NCBI RefSeq assembly: GCF_016802865.1
Contig: NZ_JAEVHM010000053.1
Location: forward strand, 1 to 32,277
Direction: 5' to 3'
Source: Micromonospora parastrephiae
GTDB taxonomy: Bacteria > Actinomycetota > Actinomycetes > Mycobacteriales > Micromonosporaceae
DNA: 32,277 bases
A model generated the notes under the pieces. It was not told where the DNA came from. It saw nothing but the letters and a program-made list of their open reading frames with translations, and searched no databases. Both the position numbers and the translations under genes were made by a program. Every line of letters begins with the position of its first letter. Positions within the stretch are counted from its first letter, which is position 1. Below, one piece after another: positions 30,601 through 32,277 of this stretch.

Positions 30601-32277
30601 TGCGGCTTGGTGCCGTTGATCGCCTTGGACTCCAGTCGAGCGGGGGTCGGGTATCGCGGTCCGGAGACGTCGGCGAAGGGGGCGTCGCCGTCGGGGTTGT
30701 TCGACTGGTGGTAGAGCAGCCGGGTCGGCTCGTTGGCGTCGGCCCACTCGGCCATCGCGTAGTGCGCCGAGCCGAGCCCCGCCTCGTTACCGGTGTCCCA
30801 CATGAACACACTGGGGTGGTTCTTGTCGCGGGCGACCATTGCCCGGAACCGGTCCGCGTATGCGGCGGCCCACTCGGGCTTGTCGGCCAGGCACTGGTTC
30901 GGGCAGCTCTCGTGCGCGTGGGTCTCGATGTCGATCTCGTCGTCGACCCAGAGGCCGTGCCGGTCGGCCAGGTCGTAGAGGTACGGGTCCGACGGGTAGT
31001 GCGAGGTGCGGACCGCGTTGAGGTGCAGTCGCTTCATCAGGAACACGTCGTCGCGCTGCATCTTGCGGGTCTGGTGCCGGCCGGTGTCCGGATCGGTTTC
31101 GGCCCGGTTGGTGCCCTTGACCAGGATCCGACCACCGTTGACCAGCACCTGCCGGTCGCGGACCTCGATCTCGCGGAAGCCGACCGGCTGGCTGGTGGTG
31201 TGCAGCGCCCGGCCGTCGGGGCCGAGCAGTTCCAGGGCGAGCGTGTAGAGCGTCGGTTCCTCGGCGCTCCATTTCGCCGGGTTCGTCACCGGGCCGGTCA
31301 GGGTGACCCGGCCACCGGTGGCGTCGGCCGCCAGGTCGAGCTGCCCGGTCAGGGTGGTCACCGTCCGCCCGTGGGAGTCCAGCAGCTTCCCGCGTACGGT
31401 GTGCCGGCCGGTCGGGCCGGCCGTGGCGCGGGCCACGTCGACCCGGGCCGACAGGGTCGCGTCCCGGTAGGCCGTGTCCAGGTCGGTGGTGATGTACGCG
31501 TCGCGCAGCCAGCTCGAACCGGTGCGGTACAGCCAGACGTCGCGGAAGATGCCGCTGTACCGCCACTGGTCGACGTCCTCCAGGTAGGACCCGGAGCCCC
31601 ACCGGTGCACCTGCACGGCGATCCGGTTACGGCCCGGCTTGAGCAGCTTGGTGACGTCGAACTCGGCCGGCGTGTAGCCACCCTGGTCGTAGCCGGCGTA
31701 CCCGCCGTTGACCCAGACGAAGTAGCCGCTGGTCACCCCCTCGAAGCGGAGGAAGACCTCGTCGCCGGCCCAGTCGCTGGGCAGGTCGATGGTGCGCAGG
31801 TACGCGCCGGTCGGGTTGACGTCGCGCGGTACCCGGGGCGGGTCGTCGGGCCAGATCTCCTCGGGGATGTTGCGGAACATCGGGTGGTCGATGAAGTCCG
31901 ACTGCCAGGTGTGTGGCACCGACACCTTCGGGAAGGTCTTCTCGTCGAAGGTGGCGGCGGAGAAGTCGGCCGGTACGTCGTCGGGCCGGTCGAACAGCTT
32001 CAATCGCCAGTCGCCGTTGAGTGAGGCGACCTCGGAGTTGCGGGCGGCGTGCTCGGTCACGTCGGCGGCGGCGGCCCGCACGTCCGGGTACGGCCGCAGG
32101 TCGGCGTGGGCCGGCTGCTGCCCCTCCCCGGTCATCTGCGGGTTCTCCAGGTACCGGTAGACGTCGGCGGCGCTCTTCGGCCCGCCGGCCGGGTCGACCG
32201 TGGGTGCCGGCAGGGTGTGCCGGGGGCCGGGTCGGGTGCACCGCGGCGGCGGCCGGCGCCGTCGCAGCGGCGGGACC
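27675..32277 (-). CDS. Multidomain GH2 beta-galactosidase, probably secreted (5' end outside window)
   Basis: The frame is open from TGA 27675-27677 to the right edge. ADVYRYLENPQMTGEGQQPA is the start of LacZ-type enzymes, so ATG 32135 is internal. Numbering from that Met: sugar-binding and immunoglobulin domains (about 40-350), then the TIM barrel with acid/base Glu451 in MWDTGNEAGLG and nucleophile Glu516 in IMGEYAHAMGNGLGNF. After GGFIWDWAEQNLR a LamG/concanavalin domain is inserted (about 590-748). The barrel-linked segment DGLVGSDRYVQPE resumes after it. The Bgal small-chain domain follows (to about 1220), then a NEW3 domain and a C-terminal NPCBM carbohydrate-binding domain (about 1342-1486). 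It hydrolyses terminal beta-galactosides, probably from polysaccharides outside the cell. Close to the edge another frame encodes a signal-peptide-like Ala-rich stretch, so a frameshift there is possible. Confidence 0.92.
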   Translation of the reverse strand, partial: VPPLRRRRPPPRCTRPGPRHTLPAPTVDPAGGPKSAADVYRYLENPQMTGEGQQPAHADLRPYPDVRAAAADVTEHAARNSEVASLNGDWRLKLFDRPDDVPADFSAATFDEKTFPKVSVPHTWQSDFIDHPMFRNIPEEIWPDDPPRVPRDVNPTGAYLRTIDLPSDWAGDEVFLRFEGVTSGYFVWVNGGYAGYDQGGYTPAEFDVTKLLKPGRNRIAVQVHRWGSGSYLEDVDQWRYSGIFRDVWLYRTGSSWLRDAYITTDLDTAYRDATLSARVDVARATAGPTGRHTVRGKLLDSHGRTVTTLTGQLDLAADATGGRVTLTGPVTNPAKWSAEEPTLYTLALELLGPDGRALHTTSQPVGFREIEVRDRQVLVNGGRILVKGTNRAETDPDTGRHQTRKMQRDDVFLMKRLHLNAVRTSHYPSDPYLYDLADRHGLWVDDEIDIETHAHESCPNQCLADKPEWAAAYADRFRAMVARDKNHPSVFMWDTGNEAGLGSAHYAMAEWADANEPTRLLYHQSNNPDGDAPFADVSGPRYPTPARLESKAINGTKPQIMGEYAHAMGNGLGNFDQFWALARRYPQIQGGFIWDWAEQNLRQPLVFTPDSSPNRIQTFLVGKPEPAPGRTGRGQAVSLSSLDDFVDVFRDRRLDITGSAITLDAWVKPGPWAGSFPILTKGQAYGLQMRDQDTLEFGVQAGTARTAVAADVPTDWYGAWHRVTGVYDGAAVRLLIDGKEVGSVPATGAIDPGLREVNLGHNAETQRDNFCCARLARGLIDDARIYPAALSATDLAADPIRRAVLALNFDSYQRKGDFLSLGISLSGTDGLVGSDRYVQPETAEMAWAQAPIRFTAVDAAAGKVRVHNEQQAGTYRVTLRWAQTEIDRTLRSGSRTLTLGPGQSVDLNLGAAPANPQDRQRWLTLTAANTQPTAWAKSGWIVGQDQFAIGGSVVPGVLPGPPPADQAPRISRHGNALTVKGKDWQYRFDAGSGLLTSMRDDGSELLRTGPQLDVYRPPTSNETYDWGTADREIWHELGMDRLRSTVTGFETSTEGGAAVVRVRSTSAAPGKQELLSFDQTQTYRIDARGTIGLSHDVVPKGSRVGSLPYLPRVGVAIQVPDDLDRFAWYGRGPQETYNDRRSGALMGVWKSTVDEEYVRYSRPQAYGNHTDVAWATLSDGRRSGLLVGGDLDVSVTPYDDLDRAEYDHQLPLVRNNGWVTLHAEAGETGMGETPNSVLEPFAVSASEPHHQELVLRPLTSTEVRAGGVVDSRTPAPCPPDVAMTTDGQVTPGTAERVEVAVTARCADGLRGVGATLAVPAGWTVTPASSDLGTVAAGTPETAVFEVTAPVGTDIGSFDLTATVTGTSGAGFRSSVTAAATVRTPLPTGQVWLSDQPWTGESNGWGPVEKDRSNGENSGGDGNPMRIGGVAYDKGLGGHALSVVSLDLGGRCTTFRSDVGVDDETGSSGSVVFEVWVDGVRKAQTGVLTGSGGAEPLSVDVTGGQRLELRLGDGGDGVGNDHGDWAAARLTCAD

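Noticed and set aside
29676..32024. A 782-codon open frame on the plus strand opposite the beta-galactosidase
   Set aside because: It is an antisense shadow of a long GC-rich gene. Its composition is Val/Gly/Arg/Asp repeats with no domain, and the minus strand carries clear catalytic motifs.
1..32277. CRISPR array, tRNA, rRNA, riboswitch or complete insertion sequence
   Set aside because: No regularly spaced repeats, cloverleaf, transposase motif with terminal repeats or known riboswitch core was seen on either strand by eye. A covariance-model scan would be decisive.

Overview
The window is GC-rich DNA with strong G/C third-position bias, frequent GTG starts and 4-base stop/start overlaps. 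This is typical of a filamentous actinomycete. Gene content (HflX, F420-type small oxidoreductase, secreted multidomain beta-galactosidase, DUF5937 regulator) would fit Micromonosporaceae, but no rRNA or marker gene settles the genus. I see no tRNA, rRNA, CRISPR array or intact insertion sequence.

Layout: (1) 1-3080: tail of a probable membrane protein, then a RibD-type reductase and a questin-oxidase-like protein on the minus strand, divergent from a DUF5937/ArsR-type regulator. (2) 3408-6742: an AraC regulator divergent from an Fsr-like MFS exporter, an internally deleted ABC ATPase fossil, and a RarD-type permease. (3) 6890-17978: a catabolic island. On the minus strand are a lipoprotein binding protein, two CUT1 permeases, two ATPases, a succinate-semialdehyde-type aldehyde dehydrogenase and an iron alcohol dehydrogenase. 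Divergent from them are a GntR/FCD regulator, a DJ-1/PfpI protein and an alpha/beta hydrolase. Two tiny reading frames lie in the divergent control region. (4) 17979-20870: a decay zone with an integrase remnant, a frameshifted membrane-protein gene, intact hflX and a frameshifted small gene. (5) 20871-27522: eight plus-strand genes in two or three coupled blocks: TetR, VC0807-like membrane protein, UGT-type glycosyltransferase, AraC; then FAD oxidoreductase; then RibD-type reductase, NAD epimerase and PPOX/F420-type protein. (6) 27675 to the right edge: a very large secreted GH2 beta-galactosidase on the minus strand, with a LamG domain inside its catalytic region and NEW3 and NPCBM domains at its end.

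The two most interesting parts are the catabolic island and the 20.9-27.5 kb redox/glycosylation cluster. The island contains the enzyme types of a lactone -> hydroxy acid -> semialdehyde -> acid route, plus an importer with two unequal ATPases. The cluster begins with a TetR gene whose candidate operator sits over a probable leaderless start. A technical theme runs through the window. Five loci look broken by an indel that one base would repair, which could be real decay or systematic assembly error. This should be settled before those loci are called pseudogenes.
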